Source of the DNA: Pseudo-nitzschia pungens
Lineage: Eukaryota > Bacillariophyta > Bacillariophyceae > Bacillariales > Bacillariaceae
Assembly (NCBI GenBank): GCA_037355855.1
Contig: CM074763.1
Coordinates: 5,332,001-5,396,000 of the forward strand
Direction: 5' to 3'
Length of the DNA: 64,000 nt
The notes under the pieces are model-generated. The model worked only from the letters and a program-made list of their open reading frames with translations, made no database searches and was not told the origin of the DNA. Below, piece by piece: positions 1 to 11,550 of the stretch; the stretch's first letter is position 1; each line of letters starts with the position of its first letter. The position numbers were made by a program, and so were the translations under genes.

Positions 1-2
1 AC

Positions 3-1760
3 CAGAGCTACACCCAAAGCCAAAACCAAAACCAGGCTGCCGCGTTTGTGGGTGTGCGACGGGCCCGAGCCGCCGCCATCATTCAACCCCCCTGGCCGAC
101 GAACCGGCCCTTTTTGTCCAGGCTGAGCGGTGGACAGGGCCAGGCGATCGAATCGGTTTCCATCTCCCACGACGGGGAGTACCTGGCCTGCGGGTCCGTC
201 ATCGGAACGATCGAGCTGTGGAATCTGCGCACCGGAAAAGTCACCTGGAAGACGAGGCGGACGACCGAGAACCCTGGCGACAGCTGCAACCGCAGCCACA
301 ACTACAAATACTACGGTGGAAGCGAACGAAACGACGACCCCGGCGGGAATTCTTCCGGAAAAGGTATCGTGCCCATGGGAAGCCTCCTGAAATTCTCTCC
401 GGTGCGACACGTCTTGGCCTGCGGGTTCGAGCACAAGATTGTCCTGTGGGATCTCTCCGGAGCCGTTCGGCAACACCGCAAACAGAGCACGTGCAGTCGA
501 AAACGATCCAACATCCCGACAGGGGCATACCGGGAGGAAGACCGCGATCCCCCGTTTTCTGCCTTCCGGACGACCCTCGAGATCGATTGCCGCAAGGGCA
601 AAATCTACGAGGTGACTTATCTGGAATTTTCCCACGACGCCCGGCGATTGATTGCCCGGTACGGAAAAACGGCTTACGTCTGGACGCTGTCGCCGTCGCC
701 GTCGCGGTCTCCCGGGGCCGGCAACGAGTTCGGTGGCGATCACGCGGCGGGAGCCGGAGCGTCCGCCTCCGCCCATTGCCTCACCCACGCGATTCCGCTC
801 GTTTCGTCGCGGTCGCTCGTGGTTCTGGATCCGGTTCGGATGCGCCTCGCTCTCGCGACCCACGGATCCTCCGGTAGCAACAGCAACAGCAGCAACAATG
901 ACAATGACAGCAACAACGGTAGCAACGGGAATCGCAACAATACGAACCGCAGCGAGGGACGATCGACCGGTCGCGCCGGTCTGGTGCACGTCTGGGACCT
1001 TCCGGAACCCACCGAAAGCAACACCGACGAGAACCCAGTGGCCACCGTGGTTACCGGTTTCGGCAATAACTGCTGCAGCGGCAGCGGTCCCATTCTCGCC
1101 TATCGCAATCACGTCGTGCGAGGACTGGACTTTTTGCGTCTCGGAAGCAGCAACGCCAACGCGACGACCACAGCAGGAGCAACGTCACTCGACGGGTGCC
1201 TCGTTACGGCCAGCTTGCAGGGGGAGATCAAGTTTTGGAAGCGGAAAGAACAAGCATCGTTCTACAACTACAGCAACGACAACGACAACGATGACAGCCA
1301 CTACGTCTGCGTGTTTCGATTCCAGAGCCCGGGAAAGATCTTTTCGCTGGCCTCTTGGTCCTCCCCACTACCGGAGGATTCCTTCTTGTCGTCGTCGCGA
1401 ACGCAAGGGGAAAACGCGTCCGTGTTTCTAGCGGCGGGAGAAGCCAAGGGAGGGGTCCGCGTGTGGAAGGTACACGACCGCGAGCGCATGGCGGCCTCGC
1501 AATCCGACCCCGACCACACCCATCCCCGCAACGACGCCGACGTCGAGGCCTGCCAACGCCACAATGCCCACAAGGACTCGCACTCGCACTCGCACTCCTA
1601 CCCGTACCCGTATCTGCTCAACGAGTGTCTTTCCACACAGGTGGGCGATCACGTGCACTACGACAACATCAAGATGGTCTCGTTCACACCGAACGGACGC
1701 AGTTTGGTGGTCTCGCGGGCGTACGATGCCAAGGTCTGGTTTCAAACGATATGGCAATGA
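3..1760 (+). CDS. WD40-repeat protein, 5'-truncated by the window edge
   Basis: The frame is open from the first bases to TGA at 1758-1760 with no convincing ATG, so the start lies upstream. About seven WD-like blades can be seen, ending in ELWNL, IVLWDL, AYVWTL, VHVWDL, IKFWKR, VRVWKV and AKVWF. That number fits one complete beta-propeller, normally a scaffold for protein complexes. Long Asn/Ser/Gly/Asp-rich inserts separate the blades, and a His-Ser-Tyr-Pro tract comes just before the last one. No catalytic domain is visible. The specific pathway cannot be told, because propellers occur in many complexes. The family call is sure; the function is unknown. Confidence 0.85.
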   Translation, partial: QSYTQSQNQNQAAAFVGVRRARAAAIIQPPWPTNRPFLSRLSGGQGQAIESVSISHDGEYLACGSVIGTIELWNLRTGKVTWKTRRTTENPGDSCNRSHNYKYYGGSERNDDPGGNSSGKGIVPMGSLLKFSPVRHVLACGFEHKIVLWDLSGAVRQHRKQSTCSRKRSNIPTGAYREEDRDPPFSAFRTTLEIDCRKGKIYEVTYLEFSHDARRLIARYGKTAYVWTLSPSPSRSPGAGNEFGGDHAAGAGASASAHCLTHAIPLVSSRSLVVLDPVRMRLALATHGSSGSNSNSSNNDNDSNNGSNGNRNNTNRSEGRSTGRAGLVHVWDLPEPTESNTDENPVATVVTGFGNNCCSGSGPILAYRNHVVRGLDFLRLGSSNANATTTAGATSLDGCLVTASLQGEIKFWKRKEQASFYNYSNDNDNDDSHYVCVFRFQSPGKIFSLASWSSPLPEDSFLSSSRTQGENASVFLAAGEAKGGVRVWKVHDRERMAASQSDPDHTHPRNDADVEACQRHNAHKDSHSHSHSYPYPYLLNECLSTQVGDHVHYDNIKMVSFTPNGRSLVVSRAYDAKVWFQTIWQ

Positions 1761-3065
1761 GTTGCGTTGCGTTGCGTCGCGTTGCGTCGCGTCACAGAAC
1801 GTCGTGCCTCGCTGTTGTGGGGGAGGATCGCCTCTCCTTGTCATTTTTGGTCTGCGCAGCTTGGGTGCAGTGCGTGTACGTGCACCTGTACTGTACTTGT
1901 AGGTGACGAGCATGACAAGAAACAGCAATCATTTTTGGAATCCCTGTCGATCGGAAAGCCAGGTTGGTGCATCGTTCCGAATGCTTTGGGCTTGCTTTCT
2001 TGGAATCACCGTTCCTCCCAATGCGGATCCGATGCACCGCGTGGCATCACGCTCCTGCTACGAGTACTCCTGCGAGTACTCCTGCGAGTACTGCTCCACC
2101 GCGGGACGTGGAACCATTATACCACTTCCGAACCGATTCACTTGCGATTGTTTGGCAATCGAGGCGCATCCACCATAGTTCCTCTATCTCGATCACAACA
2201 TTATCGCACGAGGCGAAAACACGATAACCTTACTCTGCCAAGAAAAGTGCGTGAGGACTGACTCGGGTTTTCCAACTTCGATACAATTCTTGGATGTGCA
2301 CACATAATTCTGACAAGGGTCGTACTACTTTAATGAGAGATTATGAATTACGAAGTACTTCGTGGTAACAATAACAATACAACGACGCATACGTCTATTC
2401 ACTATTGACTACGATTATTGATTTTCGATGAGAAACAGGAACAGGATTTATTTTGATTGAGACATGCTAGAAAAAAAATGATGGTAAACTAATGAATCCC
2501 AAAAACAAAAAATACTTCGCATCGATATCGATACTACGTGTACGTGTACGAAATACTCCGTACAATATTTTGAATACTTCGGATCAAAAATATCTTTTGG
2601 AACACAAATTACTATTACTAGTTGTTCTTGTAGCGACTTACGGTACGGTACGTGTACTTATTGGTACGGTATTTTTTTGAATGCTGTAGACGACGAAGTC
2701 GCTGAATCGCGGACATCATACGGTAAGTTAGGCTCTACGAATTAACCTTTCAAAAAAGGTTAAGATTACCGTTTGAACTCTCCATTGAAACACAAAATTC
2801 AATCAAAAGAGAGAACAAGGACAGAATGTAGATAGAACGCTTTCTCCGTACAACTACTACGAAGTAAGATTACTTCGTACTTCGCAAGGTTACTTCGTAA
2901 GGTAAGGTTAATCTTACTTCGTAATCACTCACTCGTGACTTGTCATTATCATTTTTTTTTTCATGATAATAAATTCGACATCAATATTGTATCACATCCT
3001 GTTGCAGAACATCTGTCCACTAGTACGTGTACCGATACGTACCATACAATAACCAACGCGGCACA
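1761..3065. other. Intergenic region with short repeats
   Basis: I see no gene here. Just after the WD40 stop there is a degenerate GTTGCGTTGCGTC tract (1761-1795). Around 2057-2095 the unit GAGTACTCCTGC is repeated about three times. The stretch 2630-2930 is rich in CGGTAC, TTCGTA and AAGGTTA words, a composition that recurs upstream of several genes in this window. Confidence 0.5.
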
Positions 3066-4780
3066 ATGAGATCTTTTGTTCAAGCACTAGTACTCGCCCT
3101 TCTGCTCCTCGTTGCTACTGTAAGCTTCGAAGCAACAGCCGAAGAGGCAGGTACTACGGAAGCGGAACACCACGACCTCAACGAAGACCCTAACGAAGAC
3201 CCTAACGAAGACCAAGTCGAAGAGCACGACGAAGAGCACGACGAAGAACACGACGAAGAACACGAAGGCGAGGAAACCACCCTGACCTTTGTCAACTTTT
3301 CGGAGGAAACCGTCGAGGTCGAGTGGCTGGACACGAGTGATGAGGAGGGACTCGACGGCCAGCGGTTTCCGGCAGCGGAAGCAAAGCCGTACGAAGCAAC
3401 GACCGTCCACACCTTTGTGGGACACGAATTTGTGTACCGGTGGGGAGACAACGCCGAGGCCTGGTACAGGGTAGAGGCCAGCGACGAAGTCGTTCACGTT
3501 CTGGGCGATGCACCGCTCGTGCCTTTGGACGGGCACGAAAACGAAACCGAAGACGAAGACGAGGACGCGTACGAATGGAGCCGTCGCATCAACGAATCCA
3601 AGTCGGTGGTCTGCGGGACCACCGAGGGAGACATTAGAATCACGATCAAACCGGTAGGTCTTGTCGCTCTTGGATGTGAACAGTGAGCAGTAAACAGTGA
3701 CAGTGGCAATTCAATCCTGCTTTGCGCGTTGTATAGGAGGCTATGCCGAAGGGTGCAACGATTTCGGATTGACTTGCGTTTGGAAACTCATTCTCACACC
3801 TGATATTTCGCTGCTGATTCTGTTTGGACCTTTTCTCCATGTGATGATTGAATGATTGATTGATTGATTTTGATCGATTCACATATTGTTTTGTACGATA
3901 TTTGCATTTGTGTTCCTAATCGTTCGGTTCGCACTCTTCAGCGCTGGTCTCCTCTGGGAGCCGCCCGCTTCCTGGAGCTCGTATCGAACGAGGTCCGGTA
4001 CTTTGATGGGTGCGCCCTCAACCGGGTCGTTCCCGGATTCCTGACGCAATTCGGGATCAGCGCCGACTACGAACTGCGCACGGACTACCGGGAACGGTCC
4101 ATCCCCGACGACGCCGTGGCCGACCCACCCATTCCCTTTTCGCCCGGATACATGAGCTACGCCGGGAGCGGCCCGAACTCGCGCACCACGGAGGTCTTTG
4201 TGGTCATGCCGGACACACCGCAGTCGCAGCTCGAGTATTTCGGGACCAATCCGTGGGAGACGCCCTTTGGATACGTCCACAGCGAGGACCTGGCGGTGGT
4301 GACGAAGTGGCATTCGTACGGGGACATGGAACCGGTCAGTCTTTTTCCGTTGGGTGTGATGCTTCGTTCTGCTTCGTTCTGCTCCATCCTCTTCGGTTCC
4401 ATTCCATTCGATGCTTAGAGTTGTTTTCTCGCAAGAGTTCTTGTCCGAGCTTGGATTCGTGCGTTCCCAGACTCACTGCTCCGTTTCGATTTGATTTTGT
4501 TTTGATTTGATTTGATTTGATTTGATTTGTTGCGATTTGAATTTCGATTTCGATTTCGATTGCGTTGTTTCGACAGTGGGGTAACGGTCCCGACCCCCAA
4601 AAAATCTACAAGCGCGATGGATACGAATACCTCGAGAAAGACTTTCCCGAGCTCTCCTATATGCATGGATGCATCATTCTCAACGATGATAACCTCGACG
4701 AAAGTGGCGAACCCTTGCCGGGAACCACGTACAGTGATTTGGTGCTGCAACTCGACGCGTCTGTCAAAACCGATTTGTAA
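3066..4780 (+). CDS. Secreted protein with VHL-like beta domain and cyclophilin-type isomerase domain
   Basis: Three exons are inferred: 3066-3653, 3942-4334 and 4577-4780, with phase-0 introns (donors GTAGGT and GTCAGT). They give 394 aa. The ATG starts a hydrophobic signal peptide (about residues 1-24). A Glu/Asp/His repeat tract with EEHD units follows. Next comes a segment with TFVNFSEETVEVEWLD and a later TFVGHEFVYRW, resembling the VHL beta domain. Exon 1 ends GDIRITIKP and exon 2 resumes WSPLGAARFLELV, FDGCALNRVVPGFLTQFGI and YAGSGPNSRTTEVFV, typical of divergent cyclophilins (prolyl isomerases). The ER/secretory location is inferred from the signal peptide. Intron 2 carries a GATTT repeat. 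The VHL assignment is less certain than the cyclophilin one. Confidence 0.8.
4494..4562. repeat. GATTT/CGATTT pentamer-hexamer repeat within intron 2
   Basis: About a dozen tandem GATTT-like units, followed by GATTTC units, lie in the intron just before the acceptor of the cyclophilin-like gene. They give that intron a T-rich tract. Confidence 0.7.
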
Positions 4781-5207
4781 TTGAAAACCGTTGTCGCTTG
4801 CTCGGTTGTGTGGATTTGATTGAAATACGAGAAGCTGTGTCCAGCGTGATCATCGTTTGGATCGTGCCACGAGAATTGATAACTCTGTCTGATTCATTCC
4901 GCTTTCCGACGTTTTGGAATGGCCTCGTGAAGCCAGTTGTACACGACAAGTGAAGTCGACACGCAGACCAACACACACACTCAACTATTTTCTGGGATTG
5001 TATTGTAGGAAGCATGCCGTATTCCTTCGGTACACATTATGCACCTTTGCTTTTTTTTTAAACGTGATGTGTTCACATTTTTTTTAGAAAAGAAACGACG
5101 AGTTTGATCGCCATGGTATAGTGATGTTATGATATGATATTATTATTATATTATTGATACAAGTACCATGACAGAGAAATCTCTCACGAAGAGTTCATCG
5201 GGTAACT

Positions 5208-8200
5208 TCATTGCTCGTCCGCGGGGGACGCCCTGCTGGTGCTCCGCGTTTTTCGTCGAAAAAAATAGGTGAGCACCGCCGCCCAGTGACCGTTCATGAT
5301 CAGGATGAGAAAATCGAGCAGCCGGAAGGAAAAATGTCCCTTGCTGAAAATCACCAGGCCCCGCAACGGGAGGTTTTCCACGTTGGCCCGGATCATCCGG
5401 AGCTCACGCTTCTTGGTGGCCCCCTCCTTCACTTCCGAAGCCGCCACCTTCATGCTGAAGAACAGAATAAGGTGCGCAATCCACGACGCCCTTGCCGCAT
5501 CCGAGAGCAGGGTATTGCGGCAAATGATCGATGCTGGCTCGGCTTTCGAACGACGCTCGGCAAACGGATGGTCCTCGTCCTCCCCGCCGTGCCCCATTGG
5601 TTTGGACAAGCCCGTCGTTGTGGTTGTTGGTGTTGTGGCTGCTGCTCTTGCTCCACCGTCCGTGACGAACCGTTCTCGAAATTCTTCGTCGCCGACGTCA
5701 AAGCGCTTCGGTGCGGCAGGGACACCGCCGGTAGGTTCCTCGTTGGGAACCACGACGGGAGCGTACGAGTCTATCGCCAATCGCGACGGAGTCCTGCCGG
5801 TTTCGAATCCTATCGTTTCCGTCAACCGGATGTCCCGGCTGCTGGCTCCGACCTGGATCTCGAAGAGACAAGACCGTTCTACGACCCAATCCCACAAACC
5901 GACATCGTAGTATGCGAAGGATCGTTCGTCCAGCACAAAGCGTGCCGTTTGTTTCTCACCCGGAGCCAGTTCGATCTTGGAAAAACTCTTGAGTTCATGC
6001 CAGGGCCGATAAACACCCGAGCGGATCGGTCGAACGTACAATTGAATCACCTCCATTGCGGGTTTCGAGAACAACAACAGCGGAGACCCGTTCTCGGTTG
6101 CGAGACCAATGTTTTCGACGTCCAGGGAAACAACCACCCGCTTGGAGGTTTCATTGTCCCGCTGGATGTCGACGGCAAGATTGCTGTACCGGAAGTTTGT
6201 GTACTGCAGTCCGTGGCCAAACGGAAACCGGACCGGAATGTTTGCGGTATCAAAGTAACGGTAACCGACGTCCAATCCCTCGCGGTACTCCACCCTCTTT
6301 TTGGTCCCGGAAAAGTACTTGCTCGACGGAACGTCTCGTTCTCCCCGGATCGGGATCGTTTCGGGCAGCTTGCCGCTCGGAGACACCGCTCCAAACAAGA
6401 CATCGACCAGGGCATCTCCGCCATTTTGTCCCGGCAAGAATCCGTCCAGAATGGATTTGGCACCGTCCACAAAGGATTGCGGGATTTCGACGATCCCGCC
6501 GTTGCTCAAGACCACCACGACGTTTGGATGGACGCGGGTCACGGCTTCGACCAGGGCAATGTGTTGTTTTGGCAATCGCATGTGCGATCGGTCGAATCCC
6601 TCGCTCTCCATGATTTCGGGAAGACCCACACAGAGAACGACCACGTCGATGTCGGTGTCGACGCACGGTTGCCGCAACATGCCCACCGCCTCGTCGATCA
6701 GGTTCTGGTCGATTTCGTCACCCTCGCAGTCCGCGTCGTACCCCCGAGCAAACGGAATGGATTCCATGTCGTTGTTGTCGCTTTCCGTGGACGACGCACT
6801 CTCCAGATCGTTCCGGCCAAAACGTGCATCGCTGGAGAGGAACGAACGGATGGCCGAGCAGACGCTCGTGACTCGCGTGGGCGTCACGTGCGCCGATCCC
6901 ATGCCCTGATACCGCGGACTCTGCCCGGCAAAATCACCAATCACCGCGACGTTCTGGGTCCGGGAAAGCGGCAGCAAATTCTCTCGGTTCTGGAGCAGAA
7001 CGATGCATTCCCGGGCGATGGTGCGGGCCAGTTGATCGTGCTCCTCAAAGATATGCCGCTGGTGGTTGTCGGTGTCGGTGTCGATGTCAATGTCGGCGTC
7101 ACTGATGAGGTCGACGTCGACGTCGACCCGCCTGTTTCGGTCGACTTCGAGTTCGGCGATCAGCCCGGCGATGCGGCCCGCGGATCGGTCAATGGCGGCG
7201 CGGACGCCTCCGCCTTTCCTCCCCTCGGCGCCGACGCTCTCGAGAACCTCCCTTTCGAAGCACCCACTCCCGGGGTTTCCCGGCATTTCGAGGTCCATGC
7301 CCGCCTTCAGGCTCTCGACCCGATCGTTGACGGCACCCCAATCGGACACCACGACGCCGGAAAACTTCCACTCGTCCCGGAGAATCGATTTCAGAAGGTA
7401 TTTGTTTTCGCAGCAGTAGACCCCGTTGACCTTGTTGTAGGCCGCCATGACGAGTTTCGGGACGTGTTTATGGCCATCGCCATCGCCATCGCCATCGCTA
7501 TTCCAAGGACAAATGGCCATTTCAAAGGCCGGCAGGTACAATTCCCTCAGGGTGCGCTCGTCGACGATCGCGTCGACGACCATTCGAGCCGACTCCTGGT
7601 TGTTGGCACAGAAGTGCTTTATGCAGGCAGCCACCGTGCCCGAGTGCTGAACCCCGGCAATGTACGCTCTGGCCAGCGTGCCCGTCAAGAAAGGATCTTC
7701 GGAAAAGTATTCGTGGTTTCTCCCTGTTTGTGTGCGTGGATCGTCCACCATACAATTTGCAGTTGCAGTTGTATTCGCATTGGTTTGTTTTCGATTATTT
7801 CGAATTTTCGAATTTGAACCGAGTCACGACGGATATGATATGATATGATATTATTAAATATCATGATAACATTATAATACGAAGTAGTATGCGTTAGGAA
7901 TTGCGAATGTAACGAGATGAATATCAAAGGCATTGCGCCATCATGCCAATGTACCATTCCAATCGTCGAACGAACGCAGGAAGGAACAAGCATTCACTCA
8001 CGGACTCTCGCACTCACTTACCTCCCAGCGGATTGCGCTTGATGTTGACCCCCGGCCCCAGCAAAACGTGGACATCGAGGTGTTCGCATTCCCTGGCCAG
8101 AGCTCGTCCCATGCGCTCGATCAGATCCACGTTCCACGAGCAAGCCGTGGCGCACGCCGATGGAAAACACGTCGCCGGATGGGCTTCCTGGAGCGTCAGA

Positions 8201-8538
8201 TCGTTCAGGGGCTTGCGGACGCCGTGGGGGCCGTCCGACAGGCGGATGCTCGTGGTTGCGGTAGCTGTAGCTTTGGCTGTTTTTGGTTGTGTAGCTGCTT
8301 TTGTGTTTGGTTTGGTTTTGTTTTGCTGCACAGAGGCCGTCGGAATGGCGCGCAGATTCCACAAATCGGCACCACTGCAGAGTGCCAGCTTTTCTCGGGT
8401 CGTGAACATATTGGGATCAAAGTATGCGTTGTTGCTGTTGCTGTTAATGTTAATGTTGCCCTTGCCCTTGCCCTTGCCATTGGGATTGGACGAGGCGCTG
8501 CTGCAACTTGACTTCGGCTTATTCTCAAAATTGTTCAT
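5208..8538 (-). CDS. Glycoside hydrolase family 3 beta-glucosidase-like enzyme
   Basis: Two exons: 8538-8022 (ATG at 8538) and 7723-5208, joined through a 298-nt intron with donor GTAAGT. The product is 1010 aa. The junction restores NPLGGRNHEYFSEDP, a conserved GH3 block. Other family features are KHF (substrate-binding Lys-His), VMAAYNKVNG and VVVSDWGAV, whose Asp (about residue 300) is the expected nucleophile. The second alpha/beta domain (LLPL, VAVIGDFAG) and a fibronectin-III-like domain follow. There is no signal peptide; the N-terminus is Ser/Asn/Lys-rich, suggesting an intracellular enzyme. The likely role is hydrolysis of beta-linked glucosides or oligoglucans, perhaps chrysolaminarin turnover (inference). 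It is convergent with the cyclophilin-like gene. Confidence 0.9.
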
Positions 8539-8676
8539 GGTGATGCACTGTATTGGGCGGATTCGGTTTGTGAAGTTTGTGTGACTTGTACTACGCTAGT
8601 AACTATTATTCTTTTGGGATACAAGGTAACCTTAGGTGATGCAGTGACAACCGAACGTTCGTGATTTTCGATGCAA

Positions 8677-8771
8677 TACTACAGAATTCCTATCAGCTGT
8701 CCCCGGGTTTCAGTAGAAATTAGTAGTCGGGGACGCAGAACCCGGGGACAGCTGATAAGAACTTTGTAGTA
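8677..8771. mobile_element. MITE copy 1, TA-flanked, long terminal inverted repeats
   Basis: A 95-bp palindromic element. Its ends read TACTAC...CAGCTGTCCCCGGGTT and the near-perfect reverse complement, giving inverted repeats of about 33 bp around a short loop. Both outer ends are TA followed by CTAC, which fits a duplicated TA target as used by Tc1/mariner-type transposases. No coding capacity. Confidence 0.75.
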
Positions 8772-8824
8772 ATAGTGAGATGCCTTATTAGAATCCCAGG
8801 TCAACGGTACAAGAAATATGGACA

Positions 8825-8913
8825 TACTACAAAATTCCAATCCTATCAGCTGTTCCCGGGTTCTACATCATTTCTACGGAAGCCGGGTGACAGCTGATAG
8901 GAATTCCGTAGTA
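8825..8913. mobile_element. MITE copy 2 of the same family
   Basis: An 89-bp hairpin with the same core (TATCAGCTGT...CCCGGGTT and its inverse) and the same TA/CTAC ends as the copy about 150 bp to the left. The left arm has a 5-bp insertion relative to copy 1 (AATCC before TATCAGC). This second copy supports a dispersed element rather than a chance palindrome. Confidence 0.75.
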
Positions 8914-9131
8914 CCGTAAACATTACTTGTACGTACCAGGTACCGTGTACGGTAAGCTACAGTCAAGGTTACTCGTACATTGTTACAATTAAAATAAGCC
9001 TTACTTCCGAGTGATAGAAATAGACCAGCATATTCTGATAATGAAAATATCTTTCATTTTTTGGCACGAGCGAACAAATCTTGCCAATTGAATGAATCGT
9101 GGACGGGAAACGTAGTCTTGTCCAATTCTTG

Positions 9132-9213
9132 CTACTACTACTATTATGACCCCTGCTACTACTACTACTACTACTACTACTAATACAGGTACTACTACTA
9201 AGGTTACTACTAC
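9132..9213. repeat. TAC/ACT trinucleotide microsatellite
   Basis: Interrupted (TAC)n array that directly abuts the left end of the hAT-like element. Its last 8 bp, ACTACTAC, are repeated at the element's right end. Confidence 0.85.
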
Positions 9214-10041
9214 CAGGGGTGATAAGCGGGTGCGCCTCTGTTGGGCAAGACACAGGTCACCGCAACTGCAGGATGCGGGTGGGGACACGCCCGCACCACC
9301 ACGCGCACCACCTGTGAACTTGCCGCGCGCGCCGTGACGAGCACTACGACGTATGTGAGGAAGGTCCCAATGGTAGGTAGGTAAGTGTCACGAGAGGGCC
9401 GACAGCGCGCGTACCGTAGACGGGCACAACGCGGTGCCCGCACAAGGTACGCAGCCGCTATCGGGCACGGAGGTGCGGGACGATGCCTTCCCCATCTGCT
9501 CACCTCATTGTCCCTTGGCCAACACCAAGCCGACGACAATGAGGAGTGCTGTTTCCCTGTGGGAGCGGATCAACAAAACTATTCCTTTCTCCCCAGCCAT
9601 ACACCTCCACACAATACACACCAATACCAACACCACCCACGCCCACACGCTGGCTACCCCAGCACGCTGGCTACCCCAGCCCCCAATCCAGCCGATCACG
9701 ATCCTGCCGATCAACCCCGGACGGTGCAAAAACTCTGTTCAAATCGGAAAAAAATTACCTACCGTACGGTAATTATGCGTGCACAAATAACAAAAACTGT
9801 CCTATTTTTCTTTTCTATATTTGTTTTTAAACTAACAAACACTAGTCAAAATACCTTAACTTCAGATAGTAATAACTCCAAAGATCAATCCTAATCTTTA
9901 TTTCAAATACCTGAATTATGGTTTAAACTCTTTTAAACAAGAATATTCAATAAAAATGAGGTTTTGAATGTGTCTATAGTCATCTATTTCTGATACAAGG
10001 TTGTAGGCCAGTGGCGCCACCCCCTTATATTATCACCCCTG
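9214..10041. mobile_element. Non-autonomous hAT-like element
   Basis: The element starts CAGGGGTGATAA at 9214 and ends with the exact inverse TTATCACCCCTG at 10041, a 12-bp perfect terminal inverted repeat. Similarity continues inward imperfectly (GCGGGTGCGCC against GGGGGTGGCGCC). Both sides carry ACTACTAC (9206-9213 and 10042-10049), an 8-bp candidate target duplication. CAGGG ends plus an 8-bp duplication are typical of hAT transposons. The interior has only low-complexity reading frames, including a duplicated CTGGCTACCCCAGC near 9650-9680, and no transposase. Caution: the duplicated 8-mer lies in a TAC microsatellite, so it could match by chance. Confidence 0.65.
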
Positions 10042-11168
10042 ACTACTACTACACTTATTGTACTACCTACCGTTTGTTGTCCAATGGCGCTACTACTCCT
10101 ACCGGTAATTACTACTACTAATAGAAAACTTCTTTGTTTGGAAATGGCCAACTCGTCAGCAGCCCTTTGATTGGGACCTCTTCTTCCTCTCTGCTACTAG
10201 TAGTAGCTATCTGCAAATCCCATTGCAATCATGATCCTTGAATGTTGTTGGTGTCTTCAACGGTGCCATTTTGTGAGTATTCTCAATAGTACTACTACTA
10301 GTAGTAGTACCAGAGTCAGTTTCTCGCTCTCCTCCTGTCCTACTAGTAACCTGACTGCTAGTAATTACTAGTACTACTACTACCAGTACTTGTTGTTATA
10401 CTGGTACTACTATAATAAGTAAGACCATCACTACTATTACCAGCGGAGGACCGCACCAGCACTGGTGGTGTGTCAACAGTTGGTTTCTGGAATTCCACAG
10501 GAATTCCAATGAAAGCTGCTCGCTCGTACTAGTAGTATGTAGTACTGCTAGTACGATTGAGCATTTTTTTGTTGTCTTCGTCCTTGACGACTACGAAGGA
10601 CCGCCGGTACAAGTAAATTGCAACGCTGACATCTGAACCAACTGGTTTCCACCACAAGACAAGTCCAACAAAGGATTGTTTTTGTTTGTTTGTAGTAGTT
10701 GCATCAACGCCTCCAAAAGCAGGAAGATGGCAGAAGAGGAGACCCCTTCCCTGTTGCTGGTGATGTTCACCACAACAAATCTGTACGAACTGGTGTTGAT
10801 GAGCCATCTGGGTATTACTATCCATTCGTTTTTCATTTATAACGTATATAATAATATTGTGTTCATATTATTATATTACTATTGTTCGTCATTTGAAATT
10901 ATCGATATAAAGCTTTGTCTTTGGTGCGAGCTAGAATCTACCTCGACCACCCCAACGGGTCCGCGACGATTATCGATATATTGACAGGATCATGCATTCA
11001 TTCATTCATCAATGCATTCATCAATGCATTCATTCATTCATGCTTTCATTCATGCATGCATTCATTCATCCGTCCCAAGCGTCAAAGCCTAACGTCTGCG
11101 GCCCCGGCCTCCCCGTTTCGTTTTACCGGTAGTGTGTCTGTGTGTGTCTGTCTATCTGTCTGTGTTTG
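10042..11168. repeat. Intergenic region with TAC/TAG and CATT simple repeats
   Basis: No gene is recognised. Many TACTACTAGTAG palindromic clusters occur between 10042 and 10560. A (CATT)n/(TGCATTCATT)n array occupies about 10992-11075. A TGTGTCTGTC stretch lies near 11132-11170. Confidence 0.6.
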
Positions 11169-11550
11169 TCAGGGAAATGCCCACGACCACACGGAGGACG
11201 CGGCATCGGGCGTCACGGGCACCGCCGCTGCCTCGTCAGCGTTTCCTCCGCTCTGGTTTCGCGTGGGTGTCGGAGATTGTGGCGGGGAAGCAACCCGCGC
11301 TCGGTTGTGGTTCTGTCGGGCGGCCAGCAATCCGTCCGCTTGTCCCGGCCGTCCCTCTCTCTGTTCTCGCTCAAAGGCACTTTCTGCGGCCTGTTGTTGT
11401 TGTTGTTGATGATGATGATGATGATGTTGATGTTGCCGGTGTTGTTGCTCGTTCGAGAGATACTCGTATCCCTTCGCGGATCCTCCCAGAATCACCTCCT
11501 GTCCCACCTCGTGGCTGTTGGCCGTAGCCAGGACCAACGAGGAAGGACTC
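11169..11550 (-). other. Possible out-of-frame C-terminal tail of the CDC14 gene
   Basis: Right after the CDC14 stop, a different frame stays open to a TGA near 11169. It reads as a disordered tail with His/Gln runs and SPPQSPTPT-type serine-proline sites. The switch falls on a CCCC run: one C fewer would read VPESPSSLVLATAN and bypass the stop. A 52-nt intron (GTGAAA...CTACAG) would also put this frame in phase. It may equally be an untranslated 3' region. Confidence 0.35.

Noticed and set aside
5211..7817. 868-codon frame on the + strand opposite the GH3 gene
   Set aside because: It mirrors the GC-rich GH3 coding strand. The reverse strand carries unmistakable GH3 motifs and a consistent intron, while the + frame has no domain.
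9385..9894. 169-codon frame inside the hAT-like element as a transposase
   Set aside because: Low-complexity His/Thr/Pro content, no DDE or BED/hATC motif; the element is treated as non-autonomous.
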